NCBI RefSeq assembly: GCF_003259195.1
Contig: NZ_QJPK01000001.1
Span: 558,001-622,000 of the forward strand
Length of the DNA: 64,000 nucleotides
Source: Paracoccus sediminilitoris
Lineage (GTDB): Bacteria > Pseudomonadota > Alphaproteobacteria > Rhodobacterales > Rhodobacteraceae
Direction of reading: 5' to 3'
In this document: piece by piece, positions 7,935-16,505 of the stretch
Layout: every line of letters starts with the position of its first letter
How positions within the stretch are numbered: the stretch's first letter is position 1
Notes under the pieces: model-generated
The model's input: the letters and a program-made list of their open reading frames with translations, nothing else
Databases searched by the model: none
What the model was told of the DNA's origin: nothing
Program-made: the position numbers and the translations under genes

Positions 7935-9800
7935 ATGCCTGACGGCGGCCATTTGCCCGACAGGTCGGACCAGACCTCCTGCGGGACCGGCATCGGTCTG
8001 AAGCTGCGCATCCTGGCGACCAGCGACATGCACATGCATCTGCTGCCCCATGATTACCTGGCCGACCGGCCCTGCGACCGGTTCGGCCTGGCCCGGACCG
8101 CCGACATGATCCAGCGCCTGCGCGCCGAGGGGCGGCAATGCCTGCTGCTGGACAATGGCGATTTCCTGCAGGGTGCGCCGATGGGCGACGTGGTGGCGCG
8201 GCAGGGCGGCAAGGGTGCGGCCCATCCCGCCATCGCGGCGATGAATGCGCTGCGATACGACGCGGCGGCGCTTGGCAATCATGATTTCAACTTTGGGCTG
8301 GCCTTTTTGCGACGGACCGTTGCCCAGGCCCACTTTCCAGTACTGGCGGCGAACCTGACGATGGCGCGTGGCCGGAACTTTGCCCGCTATTGCCTGCTGG
8401 ATCGGACCCTGCAGGACGAGGCCGGTCAGGATCATCGCCTGCGAATCGGCGTGATCGGCTTTCTGCCCCCCAAGACCGAGGAATGGGACCAGGACCTGCG
8501 CCCCGTCATGCGCAGCCACGACATCATCCGGACCGCGCAGCGGCTTTTGCCGCGGCTGAAGGCCGAGGGTGCGGACCTGATCATCGCGCTTGCCCATAGC
8601 GGCATCGGCAGCCCCGAAGCCCATCCGGGGATGGAACACGCCGCCACAGCGCTAGCCGCGCTGCCCGAAATCGACGTCGTCATCGCCGGCCACACGCACG
8701 AGGTCTTTCCCGGTCCCGGCTGGCAGGACCGCCCCGGAACGGACGCACGGCGCGGCACCTTGATGGGCAAGCCCGCGGTAATGCCCGGCTATGGCGGATC
8801 GCATCTGGGGGTGATCGATCTGGACCTGCGGATCGGGGCTCAGGGGCCGGTCATCCAAGATTTCACCGTCAGCTGCCGCCCCATCGATGCCGGCACGCCC
8901 AGCCTGCCCCTGGTGTCCCGCCCGGTGGCCGAGGCCCATCGCGCCACCCGCCACCAGCTGGGCGCACGGATCGGACGCAGCGCCACGCCCCTGGGCAGCC
9001 ATTTCGCACTGATCGGCCATGACGCGGGGCTGCGGCTGGTCAACATGGCGCAGCGATGGCATGTCAGGCGCAGACTGCAGGGGACGCCCTTGGCCGATCT
9101 GCCGGTGCTGTCGGCCAGCGCGCCTTATCGCGCAGGCGGGCGTGGCGGGCCTGCTGCCTATACCGACGTCCCTGCGGGTCGGCTGGCGCTGCGGCATCTG
9201 GCCGATCTCTATACCTATCCCAACCGCATCACGGCGATCCGCATCACCGGCCAGCAGCTGCGCAGCTGGTTGGAACGTTCTGCCAGCATCTTTGCCACCA
9301 TTACCCCCGGTGCGCAGGACGCGGCCCTGCTCGACCCGCAGTTTCCAGCCTATAACTTCGACGTCATCGACGGGGTGACGTGGAGCATCGACCTGTCGGC
9401 GCCCGCGCGCTTTACCCCGCAGGGCGGTCTGGCCGATGCATCGTCGCACCGCATCCACGATCTGCTCTGGCGGGGACGTTCGGTGGGGGATGACGACCAT
9501 TTCGTGCTGGCGACCAATTCCTATCGCCTGGCCAGTTGCGGGTTGTTCAGCCCGCTGGTCAACCAGAACGAGGTCGTGCTGGATCGCGACGCCCACAGCC
9601 TCGATGTGCTGCGCCGCTATGTCAGAACGCGGCGCAGGATCCGCGTGCCGCAGGTGCCCAACTGGCGATTCGCGCCCATGCCCGGCACCACGGTCCTGTT
9701 CCCGACCGCGCCCGTCGCGGTGACACGCCCCCTGCCCGTCCCGATGGAGCATGCGGGAATGGATGCCGATGGTTTCGCGCTGATGCGGCTTTCGCTGTGA
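7935..9800 (+). CDS. 2',3'-cyclic-nucleotide 2'-phosphodiesterase / 3'-nucleotidase
   Basis: CpdB-like metallophosphoesterase, 621 aa, that hydrolyses 2',3'-cyclic nucleotides and 3'-nucleotides. The N-terminal metallophosphatase domain shows the two-metal motifs in order: ATSDMHMHL, LDNGDFLQG, ALGNHDFNFG, ALAHSGIG and AGHTHEVFP. The 5'-nucleotidase C-terminal domain follows, with the substrate-pocket segments YTYPNRITAIRITG and FPAYNFDVIDGVTW. CpdB is normally exported, yet no signal peptide is visible from ATG 7935, from nearby alternatives, or in the longer open frame. The start is therefore uncertain: a TTG at 7953 is possible and the Shine-Dalgarno is weak. The SRP RNA gene follows about 50 bp downstream. 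Confidence 0.85.
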   Translation: MPDGGHLPDRSDQTSCGTGIGLKLRILATSDMHMHLLPHDYLADRPCDRFGLARTADMIQRLRAEGRQCLLLDNGDFLQGAPMGDVVARQGGKGAAHPAIAAMNALRYDAAALGNHDFNFGLAFLRRTVAQAHFPVLAANLTMARGRNFARYCLLDRTLQDEAGQDHRLRIGVIGFLPPKTEEWDQDLRPVMRSHDIIRTAQRLLPRLKAEGADLIIALAHSGIGSPEAHPGMEHAATALAALPEIDVVIAGHTHEVFPGPGWQDRPGTDARRGTLMGKPAVMPGYGGSHLGVIDLDLRIGAQGPVIQDFTVSCRPIDAGTPSLPLVSRPVAEAHRATRHQLGARIGRSATPLGSHFALIGHDAGLRLVNMAQRWHVRRRLQGTPLADLPVLSASAPYRAGGRGGPAAYTDVPAGRLALRHLADLYTYPNRITAIRITGQQLRSWLERSASIFATITPGAQDAALLDPQFPAYNFDVIDGVTWSIDLSAPARFTPQGGLADASSHRIHDLLWRGRSVGDDDHFVLATNSYRLASCGLFSPLVNQNEVVLDRDAHSLDVLRRYVRTRRRIRVPQVPNWRFAPMPGTTVLFPTAPVAVTRPLPVPMEHAGMDADGFALMRLSL

Positions 9801-9815
9801 TGCGTAAGCACGGGC

Positions 9816-9844
9816 TTGCATCCGCGCGCCGCTTTGCCTATTTG
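9816..9844 (+). promoter_or_regulatory. SRP RNA promoter
   Basis: TTGCAT (9816-9821), a 17-nt spacer, then TATTTG (9839-9844). This places the transcription start at about 9850, exactly where the SRP RNA folds begin. Confidence 0.6.
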
Positions 9845-9849
9845 TCGCC

Positions 9850-9948
9850 CCGAGAGGTTGGCGCGGGCAGGTGTCTTGCCAACTCGGTCAGGTCCGGAAG
9901 GAAGCAGCCGTAACAGGATCCACTTGGGTCGCTGTCCAGCCTCTCACC
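9850..9948 (+). ncRNA. ffs: Signal recognition particle RNA (4.5S, small bacterial type)
   Basis: RNA component of the signal recognition particle; with Ffh it targets nascent membrane proteins. The diagnostic domain IV core is present: GGTCAGGTCCGGAAGG (about 9886-9901) followed by AAGCAGCCGTAACAGGA. The ends pair as GAGAGGTTGG (9852-9861) with CCAGCCTCTC (9936-9945), giving a single long hairpin of about 98 nt. CCCCTTTT follows at 9954-9961 and could end transcription. Location beside dnaX-ybaB-recR is common in alphaproteobacteria. The exact ends are approximate. Confidence 0.93.
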
Positions 9949-10047
9949 CATCTCCCCTTTTGACGCATTGCTGTCATGTCGCCATGCGACTTGTGACCGG
10001 ACGCGGCCGCCCCCATGTTAGCGGCGGACATGATGAAAGGACCCCCC

Positions 10048-10707
10048 ATGACGCAACCCCGCTTCGACGCCGTGATCTTCGATCTGGACGGAACGCTGCT
10101 GGCCACCGAACAGATGGGCATCGAAACGCAAGAGGCTGCGCTGCACCGCATGGGTCGGACCGCCCCGGAAGGCCTGCTGCATTCGCTGGTCGGCATGGAT
10201 GAACCAAGCGCCCGCAAGATCCTGCGCGACCATATCGGCGCGGATTTCGATTTCGACCAACTGGACCGCCTGTGGTCCGAGGCCTTGGTTGAACGCCGCG
10301 ACCGCGACGGCATTCCGCTGCGGCCCTATGTCGCCGATTTGCTTGCAGCGCTGCGCGAAATGGGCATGCCCTTCGCCATCGCCACCTCCAGCACCAGCGA
10401 TCAGGCACGTGAAAAGCTGGCCGCCGCCGGGCTGACTGACAGCTTCGATATCGTGGTGACGCGCAGCGACGTGCCCGACCCGAAACCGGCGCCCGACGTC
10501 TATCTGCTGGCGGCACAGCGCCTTGGCATCGATCCGACCCGCTGCTTGGCCTTCGAGGACAGCGATATCGGCGCCCGCGCCGCCCGTGCGGCGGGTATGA
10601 CCGTGGTGCAGGTACCGGATATGACGCCGCTGTCGGGCGATCATGCCGACCTGATGGCCGAAGACCTGATCGCGGGTGCGCGCGGCATCGGATTGCTGGC
10701 CGCCTGA
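10048..10707 (+). CDS. HAD-superfamily phosphatase (phosphoglycolate phosphatase-like)
   Basis: HAD hydrolase of 219 aa with a helical cap (subfamily IA). Motif I is FDLDGTLLAT (nucleophile and acid Asp near the N-terminus), motif II is ATSSTSDQ, and motifs III/IV are KPAPDVYLLA and AFEDSDIGA. The family acts on small phosphates such as phosphoglycolate, beta-glucose-1-phosphate and sugar phosphates; the substrate cannot be told. The start at 10048 is supported by AAAGGA 7 nt upstream; the frame is open 11 codons further. It sits between the SRP RNA and dnaX, co-oriented with both. Confidence 0.87.
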   Translation: MTQPRFDAVIFDLDGTLLATEQMGIETQEAALHRMGRTAPEGLLHSLVGMDEPSARKILRDHIGADFDFDQLDRLWSEALVERRDRDGIPLRPYVADLLAALREMGMPFAIATSSTSDQAREKLAAAGLTDSFDIVVTRSDVPDPKPAPDVYLLAAQRLGIDPTRCLAFEDSDIGARAARAAGMTVVQVPDMTPLSGDHADLMAEDLIAGARGIGLLAA

Positions 10708-10767
10708 CGTGATCCGGTTGTGGCAGATGGGACGCGCCGCTAAGGTGGCGCGACGCCCGGGGGATCG

Positions 10768-12552
10768 ATGACCGACACGACAAACGCATACCAGGTTCTG
10801 GCCCGCAAATACCGGCCCGAGACGTTCGCCGACCTTGTCGGACAGGACGCGATGGTGCGCACGCTGAAGAACGCCTTTGCCGCCGACCGCATCGCGCAGG
10901 CCTTCATCATGACGGGCATCCGCGGCACCGGCAAGACGACCACCGCCCGCATCATCGCCAAGGGCATGAACTGCATCGGCCCCGATGGCGAAGGCGGCCC
11001 GACGACCGAACCCTGCGGGGTCTGCGAACATTGCGTGGCCATCAGCGAAGGCCGCCATGTCGACGTGATGGAGATGGACGCCGCATCACGCACCGGCGTC
11101 GGCGACATCCGCGAAATCATCGAATCGGTGCACTATCGCGCGGCATCCGCCCGCTACAAGATTTACATCATCGACGAGGTTCACATGCTGTCCACCAGCG
11201 CGTTCAACGCGCTGCTGAAGACGCTGGAGGAACCGCCCCCGCACGTCAAATTCATCTTTGCCACGACCGAAATCCGCAAGGTGCCCGTGACGGTCCTGTC
11301 GCGCTGCCAGCGCTTCGATCTGCGCCGGATCGAGCCCGAGGTGATGATCGCCCTGCTGAAACGCATCGCGGGTGCCGAAAACGCGCAGATCAGCGAAGAC
11401 GCGCTGGCGCTGATCACCCGTGCGGCCGAAGGATCGGCGCGCGACGCGACCAGCCTTCTGGACCAGTCGATCAGCCATGGCGCGGGGGAAACCACCGCCG
11501 ATCAGGTCCGCGCCATGCTGGGCCTGGCCGATCGAGGCCGCGTCATCGACCTGTTCCAGATGGTGCTGCGTGGCGATGCGGCGGCGGCTCTGACTGAACT
11601 GCAATCGCAATATGCCGACGGGGCCGATCCGGTCGCCGTGCTGCGCGATCTGGCCGAGATCACGCATTGGATCTCGGTCGTGAAGATCACGCCCGATGCA
11701 CTGGACGACCCGACCATTTCCCCCGACGAACGCGCCCGCGGCAAGGAACTGTCGGAAAACCTGCCGATGCGGGTCCTGTCGCGCATGTGGCAGATGCTGT
11801 TGAAGGCGCTGGAGGAGGTGTCCGCCGCCCCGAACGCCATGATGGCAGCCGAAATGGCGATCATCCGGCTGACCCATGTGGCCGACCTGCCCGACCCCGA
11901 GGCGCTGATCCGCCGCGTCCAGCAGGCCCAGAACGCGGGCGAATTCGCCCGCGGTCCCGCCGTGCAGGGTCAGGTTCCCGACCACGCCCCGCAGGCCATG
12001 CGCCGCGCGCGTCCCGCGCCCGTGGTGCAACCCTCGGGCGCGGCCACCGCGCTGGCCGTGTCGCCAGACGTGCTGCATTCCTATCCCGATTTCGAATCGG
12101 TGCTGGAGCTGATCCGCCGCATGCGCGACATGACCTTGCTGGTCATGGTCGAACGCCATGTCGCGCTGGTGAAATACAGCCCCGGCCGGATCGAGTTCGA
12201 ACCGCGGCTGGACCCGCCCACCAATCTGGCACAGCGCTTGGCCGAACGCCTGCGCGGCTGGACGGGCGGCCAGCGTTGGGCCGTCACCGTGACGAATTCC
12301 GGCGGCGCGCCCACCATCGCGGAAACCCGCAACGCCGAGGCGCGTGCCGCCCGCGAACGCGCCCTGGCCCTGCCCATCGTGCAGCAGGTCATGGCCGCCT
12401 TTCCCGGTGCCACCCTGACCAACATCACCCGCGCCGCCCCGCCCCCGACCGAGGTCGAGGATCTGGCGGAAGGCGCAGCAAATCCCCATGATGCGACCCA
12501 GGGCCCGGTGGCCGAGGTCGAGGAATGGGATCCATTCGAAGATGAGGATTGA
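10768..12552 (+). CDS. dnaX: DNA polymerase III subunit gamma/tau
   Basis: ATPase of the clamp loader that opens the beta clamp and links the core polymerases. It is 594 aa. Walker A is GIRGTGKT (residues 50-57). A zinc-binding set is C69, C83, C86 and C89, and Walker B/sensor is IIDEVHML (about 133-140). Clamp-loader domains run to about residue 380, followed by a Pro/Ala-rich linker and a tau-type C-terminal domain. I see no poly-A slippery heptamer of the E. coli kind, so the short gamma form is not predicted by that route. ybaB starts 4 nt after the stop and recR follows, the classic recombination/replication cluster. Confidence 0.96.
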   Translation: MTDTTNAYQVLARKYRPETFADLVGQDAMVRTLKNAFAADRIAQAFIMTGIRGTGKTTTARIIAKGMNCIGPDGEGGPTTEPCGVCEHCVAISEGRHVDVMEMDAASRTGVGDIREIIESVHYRAASARYKIYIIDEVHMLSTSAFNALLKTLEEPPPHVKFIFATTEIRKVPVTVLSRCQRFDLRRIEPEVMIALLKRIAGAENAQISEDALALITRAAEGSARDATSLLDQSISHGAGETTADQVRAMLGLADRGRVIDLFQMVLRGDAAAALTELQSQYADGADPVAVLRDLAEITHWISVVKITPDALDDPTISPDERARGKELSENLPMRVLSRMWQMLLKALEEVSAAPNAMMAAEMAIIRLTHVADLPDPEALIRRVQQAQNAGEFARGPAVQGQVPDHAPQAMRRARPAPVVQPSGAATALAVSPDVLHSYPDFESVLELIRRMRDMTLLVMVERHVALVKYSPGRIEFEPRLDPPTNLAQRLAERLRGWTGGQRWAVTVTNSGGAPTIAETRNAEARAARERALALPIVQQVMAAFPGATLTNITRAAPPPTEVEDLAEGAANPHDATQGPVAEVEEWDPFEDED

Positions 12553-12555
12553 GAC

Positions 12556-12900
12556 ATGATCAAGGGATTGGGCGGCATTGGCGACATGGCCAAGATGATG
12601 AAGGCCGCCAAGGAGATGCAGGAAAAGATGGCGCAGATGCAGGAGGACCTCTCCAGCGTCACCGTCACCGGTGAATCCGGTGCGGGCCTGGTCAAGGCGA
12701 CCTGCACCGTCAAGGGCGAGCTGACGGCGCTGGAAATCGACCCGTCGATCTTCGTGCCCTCGGAAAAGGAGGTCGTCGAGGATCTGATTCTGGCCGCCAT
12801 CAAAGAGGCGCAGCGCGCCGCCGAGGAGAAGATGCAAGCCGAAATGGGCAAGATGACCGAAGGTCTGGGCCTGCCCGCCGGCATGAAGATGCCCTTCTGA
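12556..12900 (+). CDS. YbaB/EbfC family nucleoid-associated protein
   Basis: Small DNA-binding nucleoid protein, 114 aa, forming homodimers. The typical pattern is visible: a Met/Lys-rich amphipathic helix (MAKMMKAAKEMQEKMAQMQE, about residues 10-30), a central beta sheet (VTVTGESGAGLVKATCTVKG), and a C-terminal helix (EAQRAAEEKMQAEMGKMTEG). It is 3 bp after dnaX and 3 bp before recR, so the three are co-transcribed. The fixed dnaX-ybaB-recR order is widespread in bacteria, but the protein's job in it is not fully settled. Confidence 0.95.
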   Translation: MIKGLGGIGDMAKMMKAAKEMQEKMAQMQEDLSSVTVTGESGAGLVKATCTVKGELTALEIDPSIFVPSEKEVVEDLILAAIKEAQRAAEEKMQAEMGKMTEGLGLPAGMKMPF

Positions 12901-12903
12901 TCC

Positions 12904-13503
12904 ATGGCCCAGGGCAGCGACGACATCCAGGCGCTGATCGCGCTGATGGCGCGGCTGCCCGGGCTTGGGCCGCGCTCGGCCCGGCGCATCGTGCTGCAAC
13001 TGGTGCGCAAGCGCAGCCAGCAGATGACCCAGCTGGCGCAGCTGCTGGACCGGGTGGCGGTGAATTCGCGTGAATGCATCACCTGCGGCAATATTACCGA
13101 CCGCGATGAATGCGCCATCTGCACCGATCCGGCCCGTGCCACGGGGGAAATCTGCGTGGTGCAGGACGTGGCCGACCTTTGGGCGCTGGAACGCGGACAG
13201 GCCTTCAAGGGCCGCTATCACGTGCTGGGCGGCACGCTCTCCGCCCTGGACGAGGTCGGCCCGGATGAATTGGGCATCCCCGCCCTGATCACCCGCATCC
13301 ATGCCGAAAACATATCCGAGGTGATTCTGGCGCTGAACGCCACGGTCGATGGCCAGACGACGGCGCATTACATCGCCGACGCGCTGGAGGACAGCGACAT
13401 CTCGGTCACGGGGCTTGCCCAGGGCGTTCCCATTGGGGGCGAACTGGATTACCTGGACGACGGAACCATCAGCGCCGCCTTGCGCGCCAGACGCCGCATC
13501 TGA
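12904..13503 (+). CDS. recR: Recombination mediator protein RecR
   Basis: Acts with RecO (and RecF) to load RecA on SSB-coated single-stranded DNA during gap repair. It is 199 aa, normal length. It has an N-terminal helix-hairpin-helix ([16 protein letters not shown], about 18-33) and a zinc finger with C58, C61, C70 and C73. A Toprim domain follows ([12 protein letters not shown] ... [18 protein letters not shown]) and the C-terminal Walker-B-like region ends the chain. It is the last gene of the dnaX operon and is followed by a terminator. Confidence 0.96.
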   Translation: MAQGSDDIQALIALMARLPGLGPRSARRIVLQLVRKRSQQMTQLAQLLDRVAVNSRECITCGNITDRDECAICTDPARATGEICVVQDVADLWALERGQAFKGRYHVLGGTLSALDEVGPDELGIPALITRIHAENISEVILALNATVDGQTTAHYIADALEDSDISVTGLAQGVPIGGELDYLDDGTISAALRARRRI

Positions 13504-13505
13504 AA

Positions 13506-13539
13506 AAGGGCGGCCCGCCTGGACCGCCCTTCCGGTTTT
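13506..13539 (+). terminator. Terminator after recR
   Basis: AAGGGCGG (13506-13513) pairs with CCGCCCTT (13524-13531), followed by CCGG and TTTT (13536-13539). An A-run just before the stem (13503-13507) would also allow it to act on minus-strand transcripts from the small heat-shock gene. Confidence 0.7.
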
Positions 13540-13598
13540 GCAGCGACGCGAACGGGGGTCCGGGGACAGTCAGCCCCCTGCCGTCGCGGGACGCAAGC

Positions 13599-14051
13599 TC
13601 AGGCGTCCAGCTTTTCCACCTTGCCCGCCGTCTTGGCGATCTCGATCCGGCGCGGCTTCAGCGCCTCGGGGATCTCACGCACCAAGTCGATATGCAGCAT
13701 GCCGTCCAGATGGCTGGCGCCATCGACGCGCACATGGTCGGCCAAGGTGAACTTTCGTTCAAAGGCGCGGGTGGCGATGCCGCGATGCAGATAGGTGCGG
13801 GTTTCATCCTCATCGGCCTTGCGGGCCGAGATGATGACGGCGCCGTCGCGCATCTCGACATTCAGGTCATCGGCGCTGAAACCGGCGACGGCGACGGAAA
13901 TGCGATAGGCATCCTCGCCGGTCTTCTCGATGTTATAGGGGGGATAGGTGGGGGCTGCCACGTCGGCAGACAGGGTCCGGTCCATCACGTCGGCCAACCG
14001 GTCGAAACCGATCGAGGCACGATAGAGCGGAGTCAGGTCGAAGTTACGCAT
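13599..14051 (-). CDS. Small heat-shock protein (Hsp20/IbpA family)
   Basis: ATP-independent holdase that binds unfolding proteins; 150 aa, cytoplasmic. The N-terminus MRNFDLTPLYRASIGFDRL matches the class A small Hsps of alphaproteobacteria. The alpha-crystallin domain spans about residues 35-125, with PYNIEKTGEDAYRISVAVAG at its start and the A-x-x-x-x-G-like VDGASHLDGML strand. The C-terminal I-x-I/V tail motif is replaced by PRRIEIAK. ATG 14051 has AAGGA 8 nt upstream. That Shine-Dalgarno is locked in a predicted hairpin resembling a ROSE thermometer (14058-14078), so expression is probably heat-induced at translation. Confidence 0.92.
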   Translation of the reverse strand: MRNFDLTPLYRASIGFDRLADVMDRTLSADVAAPTYPPYNIEKTGEDAYRISVAVAGFSADDLNVEMRDGAVIISARKADEDETRTYLHRGIATRAFERKFTLADHVRVDGASHLDGMLHIDLVREIPEALKPRRIEIAKTAGKVEKLDA

Positions 14052-14057
14052 GGGTCA

Positions 14058-14078
14058 CATCCTTACGTCAAAGCGATG
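14058..14078 (-). promoter_or_regulatory. Predicted ROSE-type RNA thermometer hairpin
   Basis: In the small heat-shock mRNA the Shine-Dalgarno strand AAGGAUG (14064-14058) pairs with CAUC-G-CUU (14078-14071). That is seven pairs with one bulged G, across a UGACGU loop. This reproduces the U-Y-G-C-U signature of ROSE elements, where a bulged G makes SD pairing heat-labile. A second short hairpin (CCCG/CGGG at 14094-14106) lies upstream, in line with the multi-hairpin ROSE layout. Pairing was read by eye and no folding energy was computed. Confidence 0.65.
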
Positions 14079-14169
14079 TCAACAGTGATGCCCCCCGATC
14101 ATCGGGCGGGCAGATACCGACGCCGTCATGGCCGCCGATGACGTTGATTTAGGATCGCCCGGACGCCGT

Positions 14170-15465
14170 TCAAGACCCCATTGATGCGGGTTTCGGCCCG
14201 CCTGTCGCCCAATCCAGCAACTCGACCGTATGCACGACCGGCAGGGCCGTCCCGCCGCCGATCTGCATCATGCAGCCGATATTTCCGGCGGCGATGACCT
14301 GCGGCTCCAGCGCCTGCAGCGACGCCACCTTGCGCGCCTTCAGCTGCGCCGACAATTCCGGCTGCAACAGGTTATAGGTCCCTGCCGATCCGCAGCACAG
14401 ATGCGGGTCGGCAGGCTCGACCACCTGAAAGCCCGCGCGGGTCAGCAGATCCTTGGGGGCCGATCTGATCTGCTGGCCATGCTGCAGGGAACAGGCCGAA
14501 TGATAGGCCACCCGCATCCCCTGCGCCGCGTCGCCCGTGCTGTCGGGCAGGCCAAGCGCCTGCAGGAACTCGGTCACGTCGCGGGCAAGGCCGGCGACGC
14601 GGCGGGCGTCATCCTCCATCAGGTCGCCCGCGAAAAGATGCCCGTAATCCTTGATGGCCGTCCCGCAGCCCGAGGTGTTGACGACAATCGCATCGACCGG
14701 CCCCTCGGCCTCGGCAGCCAACAGGCGGGCGATGCTGTCGCGCGCCCGGTCGCGGCCGTCCTCCTCCTGGCCCATATGCAGGGTCAGCGCCCCGCAGCAG
14801 CCAAATTGCGGCGGGATCACCACCTGGCATCCCGCACGGCGCAACAAGCGGATGGTCGCGTCGTTGATGTCGGTGTTCAGCGCCCGCTGCGCGCAGCCGA
14901 TCATCAGCACCACCCGCGCGCGCTGCGGGCCGTTTGCCGCGAAGGTCTGGCCGCGGTCGTTGCCGCTGACCGGGGGGACGCGTCCGGGGGCCATGTCCAG
15001 CATGGCGCGCAGCCGTGCATCGGGCATCAGCCGCCGGAAGGGCCGCGCCAGCCGCGCGCCCGCCAGCGCCAATCGGAACCGCCCCGGATAGGGCAGGATC
15101 GCCGTCAACAGCCGCCGCAGCATTCGGTCGCGCCAGGGCCTGCGATAGGTCGCGTTGATATGGCTGCGCGCGTGATCGACCAGATGGGCGTAATTCACCC
15201 CCGATGGGCATGTTGTTATGCAGCTGAGACAGCTGAGACAGCGGTCGATATGCTTCACGGTCTTTTCATCCGCCGGGCGACCCGATTCCAGCATGTCCTT
15301 GATCAGGTAGATCCGCCCCCGCGGGCTGTCCAGTTCATCGCCCAGCACCTGATAGGTCGGGCAGGTCGCCGTGCAGAACCCGCAATGCACGCAGCTGCGC
15401 AGGATCTTGTTGGAATGCGCGACGGCCGGATCGGCCAGCTGTTCGGGCGTGAAATTGGTCTGCAT
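14170..15465 (-). CDS. glcF: Glycolate oxidase iron-sulfur subunit
   Basis: Fe-S subunit of membrane-associated glycolate oxidase (GlcDEF), which oxidises glycolate to glyoxylate and passes electrons to the respiratory chain. It is 431 aa. Two 4Fe-4S ferredoxin motifs are at C25-C28-C31-C35 (CVHCGFCTATC) and C76-C79-C82-C86 (CLSCLSCITTC). Two CCG domains follow with FGCCGALTLH and HLCCGSAGTYN. Start 15465 shares one base with the glcE stop (TGATG), implying translational coupling. The frame is open 65 codons upstream, but that part lies inside glcE and is Arg/Pro-rich shadow sequence. Confidence 0.95.
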   Translation of the reverse strand: MQTNFTPEQLADPAVAHSNKILRSCVHCGFCTATCPTYQVLGDELDSPRGRIYLIKDMLESGRPADEKTVKHIDRCLSCLSCITTCPSGVNYAHLVDHARSHINATYRRPWRDRMLRRLLTAILPYPGRFRLALAGARLARPFRRLMPDARLRAMLDMAPGRVPPVSGNDRGQTFAANGPQRARVVLMIGCAQRALNTDINDATIRLLRRAGCQVVIPPQFGCCGALTLHMGQEEDGRDRARDSIARLLAAEAEGPVDAIVVNTSGCGTAIKDYGHLFAGDLMEDDARRVAGLARDVTEFLQALGLPDSTGDAAQGMRVAYHSACSLQHGQQIRSAPKDLLTRAGFQVVEPADPHLCCGSAGTYNLLQPELSAQLKARKVASLQALEPQVIAAGNIGCMMQIGGGTALPVVHTVELLDWATGGPKPASMGS

Positions 15466-16505
15466 CAGCGGGCCCCCCGGAAAATGCCGCGCGGATCGAA
15501 GCGGTCGCGCAGGTCGCGCTGGATGCGGTCGGTGACGGGATCGGGCGGCGGCAGGATCGCCGCCCCCTGCCCCGCGATGCGGCGCGCATGACCTGCGAAA
15601 TGTGGCAGATCGGGGGTCTGCCCCCGGGGCATCGCCACATGGATCAGCGCGCCGCCCCAATCCAGCAGCATCGGCTGCGGCAGGCGCTCCAGCAGGGTTG
15701 GCGCCTGCGAGGGACGGCAGATGATGCGCCAGACATCCTGCGCGGGATCGGCAGCAGCGGGTGCCGGGCGATGCCAGGGGTGGTCCTCGATTTGCGACAG
15801 GCTGCCGAAATCCGACAGGCGGCGCGCCAGTTCGGCACTGCGGCTGGCGACCGATGCGCGCAACCCCTCCAGCCGGATCAGCGCACCGTGGTCCGGCGTC
15901 CAGCGCGCGGCACTGACGTCATAGGGACCGCCAAGCGCCACCGTAAAGGCATGGATCGCGTCCGCCGCGTCCAGATCGCGCAGTTGCAGCGTGTTGGTGA
16001 CCTGCGGCAGGGGTGTCGTGCGGAAGGACAGCTCGGTCAGCACGCCCAACTGGCCGCGGCTGCCCGCCATCAGCTTGACCAGGTCATATCCGGTGACGTT
16101 CTTCATCACCCGCCCGCCATTGCGGATGACCTGCCCTTGACCGTCGACGAAGCGCACCCCGATCAGCGCATCGCGCGCCGCGCCCGCCAAGACCCGACGG
16201 GCGCCTGCGGCATTCGTGGCAGCCACCCCGCCGATGGTCGAGCCCGGCAGATCGTCGGGCTCAAACCCCAGCATCTGGCCTTCGGCCGCCAGGGTGTCGC
16301 GGACCGTCTGCAGCGGGGTCCCGGCCCGGACCACCAGCGTCAGCGCCTCGGGTTCATAGAGCGTGACGCCGGTCATGGCGGTCATGTCCACACGCGCCCC
16401 CTGCCCTTCGCCGGGCCAGAGCCGCGTGCCGCCGCCGATGACCGACAGGGGCGCACCGGCGTCGCGGATCAGCGCGGCAAGGTCGGCTTCGGTCTCAGGC
16501 CGCAT
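15465..16505 (-). CDS. glcE: Glycolate oxidase FAD-binding subunit
   Basis: Second flavin-type subunit of glycolate oxidase, 346 aa, normal for GlcE. A PCMH-type FAD-binding domain occupies the N-terminal half: PLSVIGGGTRLWPGEG near residues 19-35, then LGFEPDDLPGSTIGGVAATN and the TGYDLVKLMAGSRGQLGVLT segment that is strongly conserved in GlcD/GlcE. It starts 11 bp inside the end of glcD and ends coupled to glcF. It is required for glycolate oxidase activity in E. coli, although glycolate itself is oxidised by GlcD. Confidence 0.95.
   Translation of the reverse strand: MRPETEADLAALIRDAGAPLSVIGGGTRLWPGEGQGARVDMTAMTGVTLYEPEALTLVVRAGTPLQTVRDTLAAEGQMLGFEPDDLPGSTIGGVAATNAAGARRVLAGAARDALIGVRFVDGQGQVIRNGGRVMKNVTGYDLVKLMAGSRGQLGVLTELSFRTTPLPQVTNTLQLRDLDAADAIHAFTVALGGPYDVSAARWTPDHGALIRLEGLRASVASRSAELARRLSDFGSLSQIEDHPWHRPAPAAADPAQDVWRIICRPSQAPTLLERLPQPMLLDWGGALIHVAMPRGQTPDLPHFAGHARRIAGQGAAILPPPDPVTDRIQRDLRDRFDPRGIFRGAR

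Noticed and set aside
10768..12552. Programmed frameshift in dnaX giving gamma
   Set aside because: No A-rich slippery heptamer of the E. coli type was found in the region after the clamp-loader domains.
11086..13368. 760-codon minus-strand open frame opposite dnaX-ybaB-recR
   Set aside because: Composition artefact; the plus strand holds three intact conserved genes with correct ribosome-binding sites.
14054..14082. TTGACA at 14077-14082 as the hsp20 -35 box
   Set aside because: The corresponding -10 would lie at 14054-14059 and put the transcription start inside the coding region. The element overlaps the predicted thermometer hairpin instead.
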